Shown piece after piece: positions 18,039 through 26,581 of a stretch of DNA of 64,000 nt. The stretch comes from SMAG-U1939 sp036376595 (GTDB lineage Bacteria > Chloroflexota > Ktedonobacteria > Ktedonobacterales > JADMIN01), in the NCBI GenBank assembly GCA_036376595.1, contig DASVAA010000102.1:1-64000 (forward strand). The letters are read 5' to 3'. A model generated the notes under the pieces. It was not told where the DNA came from, made no database searches, and saw only the letters and a program-made list of their open reading frames with translations. A program made the translations under genes and the position numbers. Position 1 is the stretch's first letter; the number at the start of each line of letters is the position of its first letter.

Positions 18039-18986
18039 TCAGTAGATGAAGGAGACGCCAGGCGCCATGTAGACGTAGCGCCAGTCTACGCGCCCCCAGC
18101 CGCCGCCGTTCCAGGTAAAGTTCATCTCTGAGATGATGAACCAGCCGCCGCCGAGCACCTGCTCGACATGGGCGGCGTGGCCGCCGCCGTCGGCGCCCTC
18201 CACGCCAGGTTGGAAGATCGCCGTGGCGCCCACAGCCGGCGTGGTACCCACGCGCAAGCCGTAGCTTGGTGCCACGCTTGGCCACGACGCGGCGTTGCCC
18301 ATCTTGAGCAGCGGCTCGCCCTGGTGGCGATACCAGGCGTACCACGTGCAGACGCCGAAGTAGGCGGACCACGAGTCGCCGGCGAAATCCGACATGCCGT
18401 ACGAGGGATGGCCGGGAACGGGCGCCCAGGGATTGTACCCGCCGGACGGCGCCGAGGGCGCGGGCGGTGCCGGTGGCGCGGACGAGCCATGCGACGAGGA
18501 CGGTCTCGACGTACGGACGTTACTGTATTTCACACGCGGCTTGGGTGGGGGCGTGTAGGCCGGCCGGTCAGCTCTCAGCAGGTTAGCGTCGGGCAGATAG
18601 TCATAGGGACTGGTCGGCCAGGCGCCAGTGGGATTGGGAACCCACGCTGGGGAGTCGGAGATCAGACGGCCCTGGGCATCTACGTGCCACAAGCGCGTGC
18701 AATGGACGGTGGCATCGCCGGTGGAGTAGCCGGTGTCGTTGGCCGATGTGCGCAACGTGGCGATCACCCCATTCGGGGTACGCGCGGCGTTGACGGTGCC
18801 ACTGGAATCCTCAGCCCAATTGCGGCAGAGCTGCGGCCCACTCAGGGTAAGCCAGGTGGCCGGGGGTTTCGGTGCCGCGTGGGCGCTCTCAGCGGGAGCG
18901 CCGATGGGGCTGAGGGTAATCCCTCCCAGGAGGGCGAGCGAGAGAAGACGCCCGCCGGACAGTAAACGTGCCTGTGTCGAAAGCAA
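18039..18986 (-). CDS. Secreted CHAP-domain peptidoglycan hydrolase-like protein
   Basis: A 315-aa exported protein. TTG 18986 is preferred because GGAGG lies exactly 8 bases upstream; GTG 19001 overlaps that site. The signal peptide (LLSLALLGGITLSPIG..AESAHA) is followed by a domain with two Cys (CRNWAED, CTRLW), then a Pro/Ser linker. The C-terminal CHAP domain has the nucleophile in FGVCTWYAWYR, the His in GGHAAHVEQV, and SEMNFTWNGGGWG. CHAP enzymes are amidases or endopeptidases of cell-wall peptides. It might belong to the phage islet or be a host autolysin; the signal peptide favours the latter. A good terminator follows. Confidence 0.85.
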   Translation of the reverse strand: MLSTQARLLSGGRLLSLALLGGITLSPIGAPAESAHAAPKPPATWLTLSGPQLCRNWAEDSSGTVNAARTPNGVIATLRTSANDTGYSTGDATVHCTRLWHVDAQGRLISDSPAWVPNPTGAWPTSPYDYLPDANLLRADRPAYTPPPKPRVKYSNVRTSRPSSSHGSSAPPAPPAPSAPSGGYNPWAPVPGHPSYGMSDFAGDSWSAYFGVCTWYAWYRHQGEPLLKMGNAASWPSVAPSYGLRVGTTPAVGATAIFQPGVEGADGGGHAAHVEQVLGGGWFIISEMNFTWNGGGWGRVDWRYVYMAPGVSFIY

Positions 18987-19001
18987 TAGACCAACCTCCA
19001 C

Positions 19002-19608
19002 TTGACAGGAACCCGGCGGTCATTCCACACTCCGACCTGCGCCACGGCCCATTGGCCGAGCCGGCGCGAGCGTCCGCGGGTCACGTGCCCTCGGCGCGCT
19101 CTCCACCCCTGCACAGGAACCTGTCAGCCGATACGTCCGGGGGTCCGCCTGCTCTGTTCTTGTGGAACATTTGTACTCCCCGTCCGCGCCATGGGAACTA
19201 TACCTGCCTCCTCCAGGGCCGCAACCACGATGCCATTCTGGTTGGTACTTTTCGGCTATACCGCGCGATTGCTGCGTCCGAATTGCACCACCATTGCGAT
19301 ACGTTTGTCCGCAGATGCCCCTTCCCGACCGCTTTCAGACGCGGGAACCAAGCCTCCGCGTGTATCGGGATCGGCGTGCGCCCCTGCGCGACAATTGTTC
19401 AGCTTTTGCGCGGGGTGTATACCCAGATCAGGGGAGCCATCACGCCGCGCCGCTTGCACGAGAGGGCGAGCGAGGGGCGCGCCCGGTGACGCGGCAGGAC
19501 CTTTGGCGAAGGGTGCCGGTGGCGTGGTATGTCCTCTGCCACGGGAGATGCGTGCGTACCGCGGGGATAACGCGCGGACAGGAACTGAAGAGCCAGGAGC
19601 AGAGCGGA
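19002..19608. other. Intergenic region between CHAP and HAD genes
   Basis: About 600 bases separating two divergent genes. It is somewhat less GC-rich than average. No frame shows family motifs. I found no convincing promoter pair or repeat, although promoters for both flanking genes should lie here. Confidence 0.5.
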
Positions 19609-19620
19609 GTGGAGGGCAGC

Positions 19621-20331
19621 GTGGGAGAATCGAACCGAGGTGCGTATGCCGTGCTCTGGGATGTGGACGGCGTCGTCATTGACAGCGCCGAGCAGCACCG
19701 GCGCGCCTGGGAGCAGCTCGCCGCCGAGAACGGCCTACCCTATACAGACGCGGCGTTCTGGGCCAGCTTCGGCCGCCGCAATGCCGACGTGATCCCGGCG
19801 ATGTTCGGCGTGGAGGATCCACCGGAGCGCATCGCGGCGCTGGCCGACCGCAAAGAGGCGCTCTACCGCGCGCTGGTGGCCGAGCAGGGACGCGCGCTGC
19901 CCGGCGCGGTGGAGCTGATGGCGGCGCTGCACGCGGCGGGCTACCGCGAGGCGCTGGCCTCCTCGGCGCCACAGGAGAACATTGCCCTGATCGTAGAGTT
20001 GCTGGACCTCGCGCCCTCCCTCCAGGCGACGGTCTCGGGCGAGAGCGTGGCGCGCGGCAAGCCGGCGCCGGATATCTTCCTCGCCGCCGCGCAGGCGCTC
20101 GGTGTCGCGCCCGCGCACTGCCTGGTGATCGAGGACGCGCCCGCTGGGGTGCGGGCGGCGCACGCCGCCGGGATGAAGTGCCTCGCCGTGCGCCGTCCCG
20201 GCCAGCCCGACGCCCCCGGCCTCGATGCCGCCGACGCGCTCGTCTCGTCGCTGACTGAGGCGAGCGTCGCGCTGGTAGACCGGCTACTGGGAGTGAGCAG
20301 TCCTGACGCGCCCAGCTCGGCGGGCGCATAA
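19621..20331 (+). CDS. HAD-superfamily hydrolase, beta-phosphoglucomutase-like
   Basis: A 236-aa haloacid-dehalogenase-type phosphatase. Motif I is LWDVDGVVIDS with the nucleophile Asp and the Asp acid/base. The helical cap follows. Motif II is in ALASSAP, motif III is RGKPAPDIF with the Lys, and motif IV is VIEDAPAGVRAAHAAGM. This layout is that of the pgmB/phosphatase subfamily. GTG 19621 has GGAGGG upstream; GTG 19609, with AGGAG 9 bases before it, is an equal alternative (4 codons longer). The substrate is unknown, probably a sugar phosphate. Confidence 0.88.
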   Translation: MGESNRGAYAVLWDVDGVVIDSAEQHRRAWEQLAAENGLPYTDAAFWASFGRRNADVIPAMFGVEDPPERIAALADRKEALYRALVAEQGRALPGAVELMAALHAAGYREALASSAPQENIALIVELLDLAPSLQATVSGESVARGKPAPDIFLAAAQALGVAPAHCLVIEDAPAGVRAAHAAGMKCLAVRRPGQPDAPGLDAADALVSSLTEASVALVDRLLGVSSPDAPSSAGA

Positions 20332-20343
20332 GTCACTGCCTGC

Positions 20344-21297
20344 TCAGCGCTCGTTCCCTGCACGTAGCCAGCCAATGTAGTCGGCAACCCCGCGCTCGAT
20401 ATCGTATGCCGGCTGATAGCCGGTGTCTTCATGGAGGCGGGCGAGGTCGAGGTAGGGATTCTCACGCGGGCCGTTCGGATTGCGGCCTTCGGCGAGCGCG
20501 ATCTGCGCGTCGGGAATGACCTGCTTGATCGCGGCGACCACCTCTCTATAACTTGTCGCCCGCCCCGCCCCAACGTTGTACGTGGGGTAGCGCAGCTTTT
20601 GCGCCGTCTGAAGGAGCGCGATGGCGCGGCCGCAGTCTTTCACGAAACACATGTCGATCCCGTCCTCGGCATATACCGGCGGCTGCGGCGACGAAGCGGC
20701 GAGCGCCTCACCGTTCACCGCGGCATGCACGAGGCGCGGCGTGGCGAAAAAGCGCGAGTTCGTGCGGCCGAGCGGACCCCAGATGGCGGAGAAGCGCATA
20801 TTCACGATCTCGAAGCCAGTGTGGCTGGCGACAAGCGTGCTGAGCAGCTCGAAGGTCTTCTTGACAGTGCCGATCGGCTGGACCCCAACCATCGGCAGCG
20901 GCATGTCCTCACGCAACGGCAAGTCCGGCACATCGTACACCCCGATCGAGCTAGCGATGCTGACGCGCGGCACCCCCCATGCCCGGGCGGCCTGAAGCAC
21001 GTTCACCAGCCCGAGCAGGTTCAGGCGAACGTCCTCCAAAACGTCCAGTGCCCCAAGGTTGGCTCCCGCGAGATGCACGATACCCGTTATCTTGTGGCGC
21101 TTGCCGATCTCTATGAAGGCTGCCTGGTCGGCGACATCCATCTGCTCAATGAAGACGCGCCGACCGATCTCATCCCTGATGTAGTCCACGTTGCGCGATG
21201 AATGGTGCTGGGTGAGCACGCACGTCTCGCCACGGTCGAGCAGCGCCTGGGCGGCGTTCAACCCAATGAAGCCGAGGCCGCCGGTCACGAGAATCAT
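20344..21297 (-). CDS. NAD-dependent epimerase/dehydratase (extended SDR)
   Basis: A 317-aa extended short-chain dehydrogenase. The nucleotide-binding motif TGGLGFIG is at residues 5-12, HLAGAN at about 75-80, and the Ser of the triad in IASSIGVYD (116/117). The usual YxxxK motif reads I142-G-T-V-K146, so the catalytic Tyr is replaced by Ile while Lys is kept. C-terminal NPYLDLARLHEDTGYQP is typical of sugar epimerases. The second ATG (21297) fits the GGAGGA spacing better. It is divergent from the MmyB-type regulator, which may control it. Confidence 0.85.
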   Translation of the reverse strand: MILVTGGLGFIGLNAAQALLDRGETCVLTQHHSSRNVDYIRDEIGRRVFIEQMDVADQAAFIEIGKRHKITGIVHLAGANLGALDVLEDVRLNLLGLVNVLQAARAWGVPRVSIASSIGVYDVPDLPLREDMPLPMVGVQPIGTVKKTFELLSTLVASHTGFEIVNMRFSAIWGPLGRTNSRFFATPRLVHAAVNGEALAASSPQPPVYAEDGIDMCFVKDCGRAIALLQTAQKLRYPTYNVGAGRATSYREVVAAIKQVIPDAQIALAEGRNPNGPRENPYLDLARLHEDTGYQPAYDIERGVADYIGWLRAGNER

Positions 21298-21493
21298 CGT
21301 TGTCATTCCTCCAGCCGGCAGACCCTCCTGCGCGGCTCATTACGTGATGGATGTACCCACTACGGCCGCTCGCCTGAGCTACCGGCTCGTCGGGTCTCTC
21401 AGTTGCCCTCAGCTACTATGCCGAGCAGACGGATCCGTATACCAGCGTGTGGTTATCGTATGATGACGAGTAGCAGGATCAGGAGCAGACGCG

Positions 21494-22327
21494 ATGGACG
21501 AGGCGAAACGGAGACAGGCACTCGCCGCCTTTTTGCGCACGCGACGCGCGCGCCTGCGGCCCGCGGACGTGGGATTGCCGGCACGCAGTCGCCGCCGCAC
21601 ACCGGGTTTGCGGCGCGAAGAGGTGGCCGAGCTGGCGCACATCGGCGTGTCATGGTACACGCTGCTAGAGCAGGGACACGACGTGCATCCCTCACACCAG
21701 GTGCTGGAAAGCCTGGCGCGTGCGCTCAGGCTTACCGCTGCCGAGGAGCAACATCTCTTCTTGCTGGCGGCTCACGAGCTGCCCGCGGCGACGACCGCGG
21801 TTGAAGATGTACAGATCACGCCCGCGCTGCAACGGGTAGTGGATGCGCTCGATCCGCATCCGGCGTTTCTCATCGGGCGGCGCTGGGATGTACTCGCCTG
21901 GAACCGCGCCGCCGATCTGCTGTTTCGGTTTCACGAGCCATGCCCGCCGCACATACGCAATGTCGTCTGGCGCTACTTTCAGCGACCGGGAGTGCGCGCC
22001 GCCGACCTGGACTGGCAGACACAGGCGCGCAATCTGGTGGCGCAGCTCCGCGCGGATTACGCGCGCTATCCGGGCGACCCCTCGTTCCAAGAGCTGGTTG
22101 ACGATCTGCGGCGGGTCAGCCCCGAGTTTGGGCAATGGTGGGAGCAACACGACGTGCGCGGGCTGCCAGACGGGTCGCGCTCCATGCAGCACCCGACGCT
22201 TGGCCCGCTGGCGTTCGACCACGTCACCTTCCAGACTTCCATCACGCCGGACCTGCGCCTGAAGGTGTATGCGGCCTCACCCGCCACGGCCGCCACGCTG
22301 GAGCGAGCGCTATCGTCCTCTTCCTGA
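21494..22327 (+). CDS. XRE-family regulator with MmyB-like ligand-binding domain
   Basis: A 277-aa one-component regulator. The N-terminus carries the family box RTPGLRREEVAELAHIGVSWYTLLEQG (read as a helix-turn-helix). The C-terminal MmyB-like domain shows GRRWDVLAWNRAADLLF, RRVSPEFGQWWEQHDV and HPTLGPLAFDHVTF. Family members bind fatty-acid-like ligands and usually control a divergent oxidoreductase gene; here that is the epimerase starting 197 bases away on the other strand. ATG 21494 has AGGAG 9 bases upstream. Confidence 0.92.
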   Translation: MDEAKRRQALAAFLRTRRARLRPADVGLPARSRRRTPGLRREEVAELAHIGVSWYTLLEQGHDVHPSHQVLESLARALRLTAAEEQHLFLLAAHELPAATTAVEDVQITPALQRVVDALDPHPAFLIGRRWDVLAWNRAADLLFRFHEPCPPHIRNVVWRYFQRPGVRAADLDWQTQARNLVAQLRADYARYPGDPSFQELVDDLRRVSPEFGQWWEQHDVRGLPDGSRSMQHPTLGPLAFDHVTFQTSITPDLRLKVYAASPATAATLERALSSSS

Positions 22328-22349
22328 GGGGTATTTCTCGTTTGAGGGA

Positions 22350-22937
22350 TTAGCCTTCTCGGCGTGCTCTATCTGTATTTGCATCCGACGCCCCATAGTA
22401 TTCGCCATGCCGCTCCACATCTTCGGGCGAAACGGCCTCGAACGCGCCGAGGTAGTCTGGGGGTAGGCCCAGTGCCGTGCGGAGCTGGCGCACGTGCCCC
22501 TGCTGGTGCCCGGCCTCGGTGGCGACGATCTCGCGCAGCGTGATACGCCCACGGGTCTCGTGCATGCCCGCGCGCTCCCACGCGCCAGGCGGCAGCCCGC
22601 GCAGGAAGGCGACGTTGCCGGCGTTGGTCAGGCGGAAGACCCGCAGCAGTTCGTCCAGGTCGCGGTAGCGGTAGGCGGCAAGGTCCACCATCGTGTTCTC
22701 GTCCCAGTAGGGCAGCGCCGGCTCGTCCTCGCGCGCCACGCGCAGCATGCGCGCACCCCAGTAGCGCGCGGCGTCGCCGAGATGCCCCACGATCTCGGTG
22801 GGTGTCCACTCGTCGGCTGATGTCGCGCTGGTGCCAGCGCCCGCCTCACGTATGGCGGCTTCGAGCTGGTCGGGGATCGTGGCGAGCATGGCGACGTGCG
22901 CGCCGGGATCATCGTCGTTGGTGGTTGCGTCAGTCAT
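22350..22937 (-). CDS. DinB-family four-helix protein
   Basis: A 195-aa DinB/YfiT-type metal-binding helical bundle. Likely metal ligands are His in EIVGHLGDAARYWGARM and the pair in EAGHQQGHVRQLRTALG. ATG 22937 follows GGGAG. Members include thiol S-transferases (bacillithiol, mycothiol) and stress proteins; the specific substrate is unknown. It is divergent from the alpha/beta hydrolase with paired operator-like sites between them. Confidence 0.85.
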   Translation of the reverse strand: MTDATTNDDDPGAHVAMLATIPDQLEAAIREAGAGTSATSADEWTPTEIVGHLGDAARYWGARMLRVAREDEPALPYWDENTMVDLAAYRYRDLDELLRVFRLTNAGNVAFLRGLPPGAWERAGMHETRGRITLREIVATEAGHQQGHVRQLRTALGLPPDYLGAFEAVSPEDVERHGEYYGASDANTDRARREG

Positions 22938-22962
22938 AGGGGTATCTCCCGTTGTGAGAGTT

Positions 22963-23032
22963 TGGTGTACACTAAGAGCGCCAGGTGAACGCCGGTCATC
23001 CGCCGGCGGTCTCCGGCAACCAGTGTACACCA
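22963..23032. promoter_or_regulatory. Paired inverted operator-like sites between dinB-like and hydrolase genes
   Basis: TGGTGTACACT at 22963-22973 and its exact complement AGTGTACACCA at 23022-23032, each containing the palindrome GTGTACAC. They are symmetrically placed, 26 and 32 bases from the two divergent start codons. This suggests one regulator for both genes, or DNA looping; a long hairpin is the alternative. Confidence 0.55.
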
Positions 23033-23063
23033 CGTACACCGCCGGCAAGGAAGGGGGCTGAGG

Positions 23064-23876
23064 ATGCCCACGATGCGCGTGAACGGCGCCGACGTGTACT
23101 ACGAGGACAGCGGCAGCGACGGCGACGCCTACGGGGAGCCGATCGTCTTCGCGCATGGCCTGCTCTGGAGCGGCCGCATGTTCGATGCCCCGGTGGCGGC
23201 CCTACGCGACCGCTACCGCTGCGTGACCTTCGATTTTCGCGGCCAGGGGCGCAGCGCTGTCACCCGCGACGGCTACGACATGGACGCCCTCAGCCAGGAT
23301 GCCGCGGCGCTGATCGAGGCGCTGGGCATCGCGCCGTGCCACTTCGCCGGCCTCTCGATGGGCGGCTTCGTCGGCATGCGCCTCGCCGCGCGGCGCCCCA
23401 AGCTGCTGCGCTCGCTGATGCTGCTCGAAACTGCCGGCGACGCCGAGCCGCTCGCGAACGTGCGCCGCTACCGGCAGTTCCTCTTCGTCGAGCGGCTTCT
23501 TGGGCCGGGCGCGGTCGCCAGCCGCGTGATGCCGGTCATGTTCGGCCGCAGCTTCCTCACCGATCCCTCACGTGCCGCTGAGCGCGAAGAATGGCAGCGC
23601 CGCCTCGCTAACAATCATCGCACGGGCATCCGCCGCGCGACGCTGGGCGTCATCGAGCGCCCGAGCGTGGAGGATGAGCTGGGCAAGATTGCGATCCCAA
23701 CGCTGGTGATCGAGGGCGATGAGGACGCCGCGGTGCCGCCGGAGCGCGCCAAGCGCACGGCCAGCCTGATCCCGGGCGCGCGGCTGGTGATGATCCCTCA
23801 CGCCGGCCATACCTCCAGCGTTGAGGAGCCGGCCGCCGTCACCGCTGCCATCGAGGAGTTCCTGCGAGGCCTCTGA
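23064..23876 (+). CDS. Alpha/beta hydrolase
   Basis: A 270-aa cytoplasmic hydrolase. The oxyanion-hole segment is FAHGLLWSG, the nucleophile elbow is GLSMGG (Ser about residue 98), the acid is likely in VIEGDEDAAVPPE, and the His is in IPHAGHTSSVEEP. FDFRGQGRSAV is the typical strand after the oxyanion loop. The protein fits the 3-oxoadipate enol-lactonase/haloperoxidase-like group, but the substrate cannot be inferred. It is divergent from a DinB gene and shares the control region with it. Confidence 0.9.
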   Translation: MPTMRVNGADVYYEDSGSDGDAYGEPIVFAHGLLWSGRMFDAPVAALRDRYRCVTFDFRGQGRSAVTRDGYDMDALSQDAAALIEALGIAPCHFAGLSMGGFVGMRLAARRPKLLRSLMLLETAGDAEPLANVRRYRQFLFVERLLGPGAVASRVMPVMFGRSFLTDPSRAAEREEWQRRLANNHRTGIRRATLGVIERPSVEDELGKIAIPTLVIEGDEDAAVPPERAKRTASLIPGARLVMIPHAGHTSSVEEPAAVTAAIEEFLRGL

Positions 23877-24066
23877 AACGCACCCTCACGCACGCAAACA
23901 CTCCGCCCCTCAGCACGCATCGTACTGCCTGACGCGGGGATCGGCATCCCGCGCCGTCAGAAAGGGTGAGCGCGTGGAACTGAGGGGAGCATTCTATGGC
24001 TCTGGCAGCGACGGGCCTCCATCCGCGGCGGCGGTTGCCGTCGGCGGCGGAAGGCCGGTTGGGGCG

Positions 24067-24645
24067 ATGCCTGTGAGGGGCCGCGATGGCGATATGCTCA
24101 GCCGCGACGCCTTTCTGCGGCTGATCGAGCAGCACACGCCCGTGCTGCTGAAGGTGACGTCGGCGCTGGTCGGCTTCGCCGACGCCGAGGACGCCGCGCA
24201 AGAAGCCGTGCTGCGCGCATGGCAGGCGCGCGCCAGCCTGCGCGATCCCGACGCGCTGCGCCCGTGGCTGATGCAGATCGCGGTCAACGTCTGCCGCGGC
24301 TGGCGGCGCGGGCGCTTCGGCCGCGAGCGGCGCCACGAGCAGCCCCTGACCGCCGAGACGCGCGAGCTGCTGGCGACGCTGGAGGCCGACCCCGGCACGT
24401 TGAGCCACGCCGCCGCGCTCGATCTGCGCCAGGCGATCAACGCGCTCGACGCCGAGCTGCGGCTGGTGGTGGTGCTGCGCTACTACGCCGGCCTGGATGC
24501 CACCGCCATTGGCCTGATCGCCAGTGTCCCACCCGCGACGATCCGCACCCGGCTGCGCCGCGCGCTCACTCTGCTGCGCGAGCGGCTGCGCGACTCCGGT
24601 CATCTGCCCAGCGCACCATCGAGGGAGGGCGCACCCCATGACTAG
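24067..24645 (+). CDS. ECF-type RNA polymerase sigma factor
   Basis: A 192-aa ECF sigma factor. Region 2 is LVGFADAEDAAQEAVLRAWQ and region 4 is LVVVLRYYAGLDATAIGLIA..PPATIRTRLRRAL. The start is uncertain: ATG 24067 follows GGAAGG at some distance, ATG 24094 and GTG 23974 are alternatives, and none has an ideal ribosome site. Its last 8 bases overlap the start of the membrane propeller gene, so the two are coupled as sigma/anti-sigma pairs usually are. Confidence 0.88.
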   Translation: MPVRGRDGDMLSRDAFLRLIEQHTPVLLKVTSALVGFADAEDAAQEAVLRAWQARASLRDPDALRPWLMQIAVNVCRGWRRGRFGRERRHEQPLTAETRELLATLEADPGTLSHAAALDLRQAINALDAELRLVVVLRYYAGLDATAIGLIASVPPATIRTRLRRALTLLRERLRDSGHLPSAPSREGAPHD

Positions 24646-26440
24646 CCTGCCGCCCGATCGCGATCCCTTCGCATCCCCCTCCGCATCGCTCGGCCTCGAT
24701 GTGCTGCCGCCAGAGCTGGAGGGCATCCAGCGCGACCTGATCGCCGACGCCGCCCAGTGGGAGCGCGGTGTGCCGCCGGCCGCGCGTTTCAATCAGCGCT
24801 TGCACACTATGCTGCCGATGGATACAGCAGTTGGAGCCACGAATCGATCATCGCCTGGGATGCGCGCCCGCACGGCAGGTGAGGCACGCAACGCCCCGCG
24901 CCGCATGCCCGCGCACCGACGCCCAACGCCGCTGAGCACAGCGCTCGCCCTAGTGGCGACGGTGGCCGTGGTGGCGCTGCTGGCCACGGTGGTCGCCACG
25001 CTGCGTCCAGGTGGGGCCGCAACCAAAACCACGACACGCGCCGGCACGCCCACGCCAACGCTCCCGGCGCCGGGGCCGATCAAGACGCTCCCCCTGCGCG
25101 CCACGTACGCGGGGCAGCCGGGCATTCCGGTCGTCGCGGCGAATAACCCGAACGTGATCTACGAATACAGCACCGGCGCCGGTACCTCCGCTGTGCCATA
25201 TACTGCCGTCTTGCGGCGCAGCGACGATGGCGGCGCGAGCTGGCACGCGCTCGCCTATCCCGCGGCGCCCGGCGCGCGCGTAGCCAGCCTCACGTTAGCA
25301 GTCAATCCCGCTGATGCCGCGAATGTCTACCTCAGCGTCGCCATCGACTTCCCTCCAAGCGCTGCCGGCGCATGTCGCCAGGCAAGTCCCGGCGAGACAT
25401 CTGTGATCTGCACCGGCGAGTACGTCAGCACCGACTCGGGGGCGCACTGGGCGCCGATGCACTTCCCCCTCCCCGGTACGCTCTTCCCAGTCCCCATCCC
25501 AAATAGCGTCACCCTCAATTACGACCCTGGGATCGTCCAGGCACAGGGCAGCCGAGTCTACGCGACACTGCTGTACCACAACACCCAGGCGCAGGCGGCG
25601 AGCGAGGTCCGCATCCTCAGCAGCACCGACCATGGCACGACGTGGCACGTCGCCGATGTGGCGCTCGCCAGTGCCGCCCTGCACATCTGCGACTTCGTAG
25701 CCGCACCAGTGGGGGATACACTCTTCGCGCGCACGGCTGCCGTCTGCCAGGGTGATGGCTTCACGTCGCGGCAGCTCTGGCGCAGCGACGACGCCGGGGC
25801 GCACTGGCGCCAGGTGACGCCGTTCGCGGCGCCTTTCAACACGATTGACAACAGCTTCACGGTGGCTTCAATGGCCGGCGCGGGCGGCGATCAGCTGGTC
25901 ATCTATGATGGGACGTTCGACCAGCAAACGAACGAGGTGCATTACTACGCCAGCCTCGACGGCGGCGTGTCGTGGCAACCGGCGCCAACCGCGGGATTGC
26001 CCACTGGCGCGCAGGGCGTGTGGCTGCCAACGAAATTAGGCGACGGCTCGCTCGTCGTCGCGTATTTGACTGGGACCCCAAGTGGGGGATCTCCCTCCGG
26101 CACAGCCAGCCCAACGCCGACCATCACACCGACAACAGGTCCACAACAGGATCTAGGCCGCCCGATAGGAATCCTCTCGCCGATGGCCAAGAACGTAGAG
26201 GGTCCCACGCCAATCCCGTCACCGACTCCGGAAGGGCCGCAAGCATCAGGGCACTCGATCACCTGCTATGCCTGGAAGCCCGGCCTCGATCGATGGGTGC
26301 CGCTCACGCAGCCGATCGCCATCGACACACTGATGACTATGAATATCTTTACCGTGGAGGGCACCCAGCGCGTTGTCGTGTTGACCCTGGTGGACGACAC
26401 GACCTCCAGTATGACCTACACCATCGAGCGCTTCGGATAA
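24638..26440 (+). CDS. Membrane protein with extracellular Asp-box (BNR) repeats, putative anti-sigma partner
   Basis: A 600-aa protein whose ATG overlaps the sigma gene (GGAGGG 8 bases upstream). Residues 1-~100 are cytoplasmic, one transmembrane helix follows (STALALVATVAVVALLATVVA), then a Thr/Pro spacer. The outer part holds at least five Asp boxes of the SxDxGxxW type: SDDGGASW, STDSGAHW, SSTDHGTTW, SDDAGAHW and SLDGGVSW. These mark a sialidase-like beta-propeller, presumably a ligand or stress sensor. The N-terminal segment shows no HxxxCxxC zinc motif, so the anti-sigma role is inferred from gene order and coupling only. Confidence 0.75.
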   Translation: MTSLPPDRDPFASPSASLGLDVLPPELEGIQRDLIADAAQWERGVPPAARFNQRLHTMLPMDTAVGATNRSSPGMRARTAGEARNAPRRMPAHRRPTPLSTALALVATVAVVALLATVVATLRPGGAATKTTTRAGTPTPTLPAPGPIKTLPLRATYAGQPGIPVVAANNPNVIYEYSTGAGTSAVPYTAVLRRSDDGGASWHALAYPAAPGARVASLTLAVNPADAANVYLSVAIDFPPSAAGACRQASPGETSVICTGEYVSTDSGAHWAPMHFPLPGTLFPVPIPNSVTLNYDPGIVQAQGSRVYATLLYHNTQAQAASEVRILSSTDHGTTWHVADVALASAALHICDFVAAPVGDTLFARTAAVCQGDGFTSRQLWRSDDAGAHWRQVTPFAAPFNTIDNSFTVASMAGAGGDQLVIYDGTFDQQTNEVHYYASLDGGVSWQPAPTAGLPTGAQGVWLPTKLGDGSLVVAYLTGTPSGGSPSGTASPTPTITPTTGPQQDLGRPIGILSPMAKNVEGPTPIPSPTPEGPQASGHSITCYAWKPGLDRWVPLTQPIAIDTLMTMNIFTVEGTQRVVVLTLVDDTTSSMTYTIERFG

Positions 26441-26448
26441 CGATAAGC

Positions 26449-26481
26449 GGGGATGTCGCTCGCCACCGCCGCGGCATCCCC
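26449..26481. terminator. Possible terminator hairpin after the Asp-box gene
   Basis: GGGGATG (26449-26455) pairs with CATCCCC (26475-26481). No T-run on the plus strand, so it may only protect the 3' end. Confidence 0.35.
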
Positions 26482-26489
26482 CTTCCCTC

Positions 26490-26576
26490 CACTCTCATCT
26501 TCTCCGCGTCCTCCGCGGACCTCTGCGTCCTCTGCGGTTTCTCTGTTCTCTTCTTCGCGTCCTCCGCCGCTCTGAG
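26490..26576. repeat. CTCTGCG/CTCCGCG-type dispersed repeat (copy 3)
   Basis: Variants of TCCTCCGCGGACCTCTGCG repeated between two convergent genes, ending six bases before the sedolisin stop. See also 14398, 16915, 33893 and 41972. Confidence 0.65.
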
Positions 26577-26581
26577 AACCG

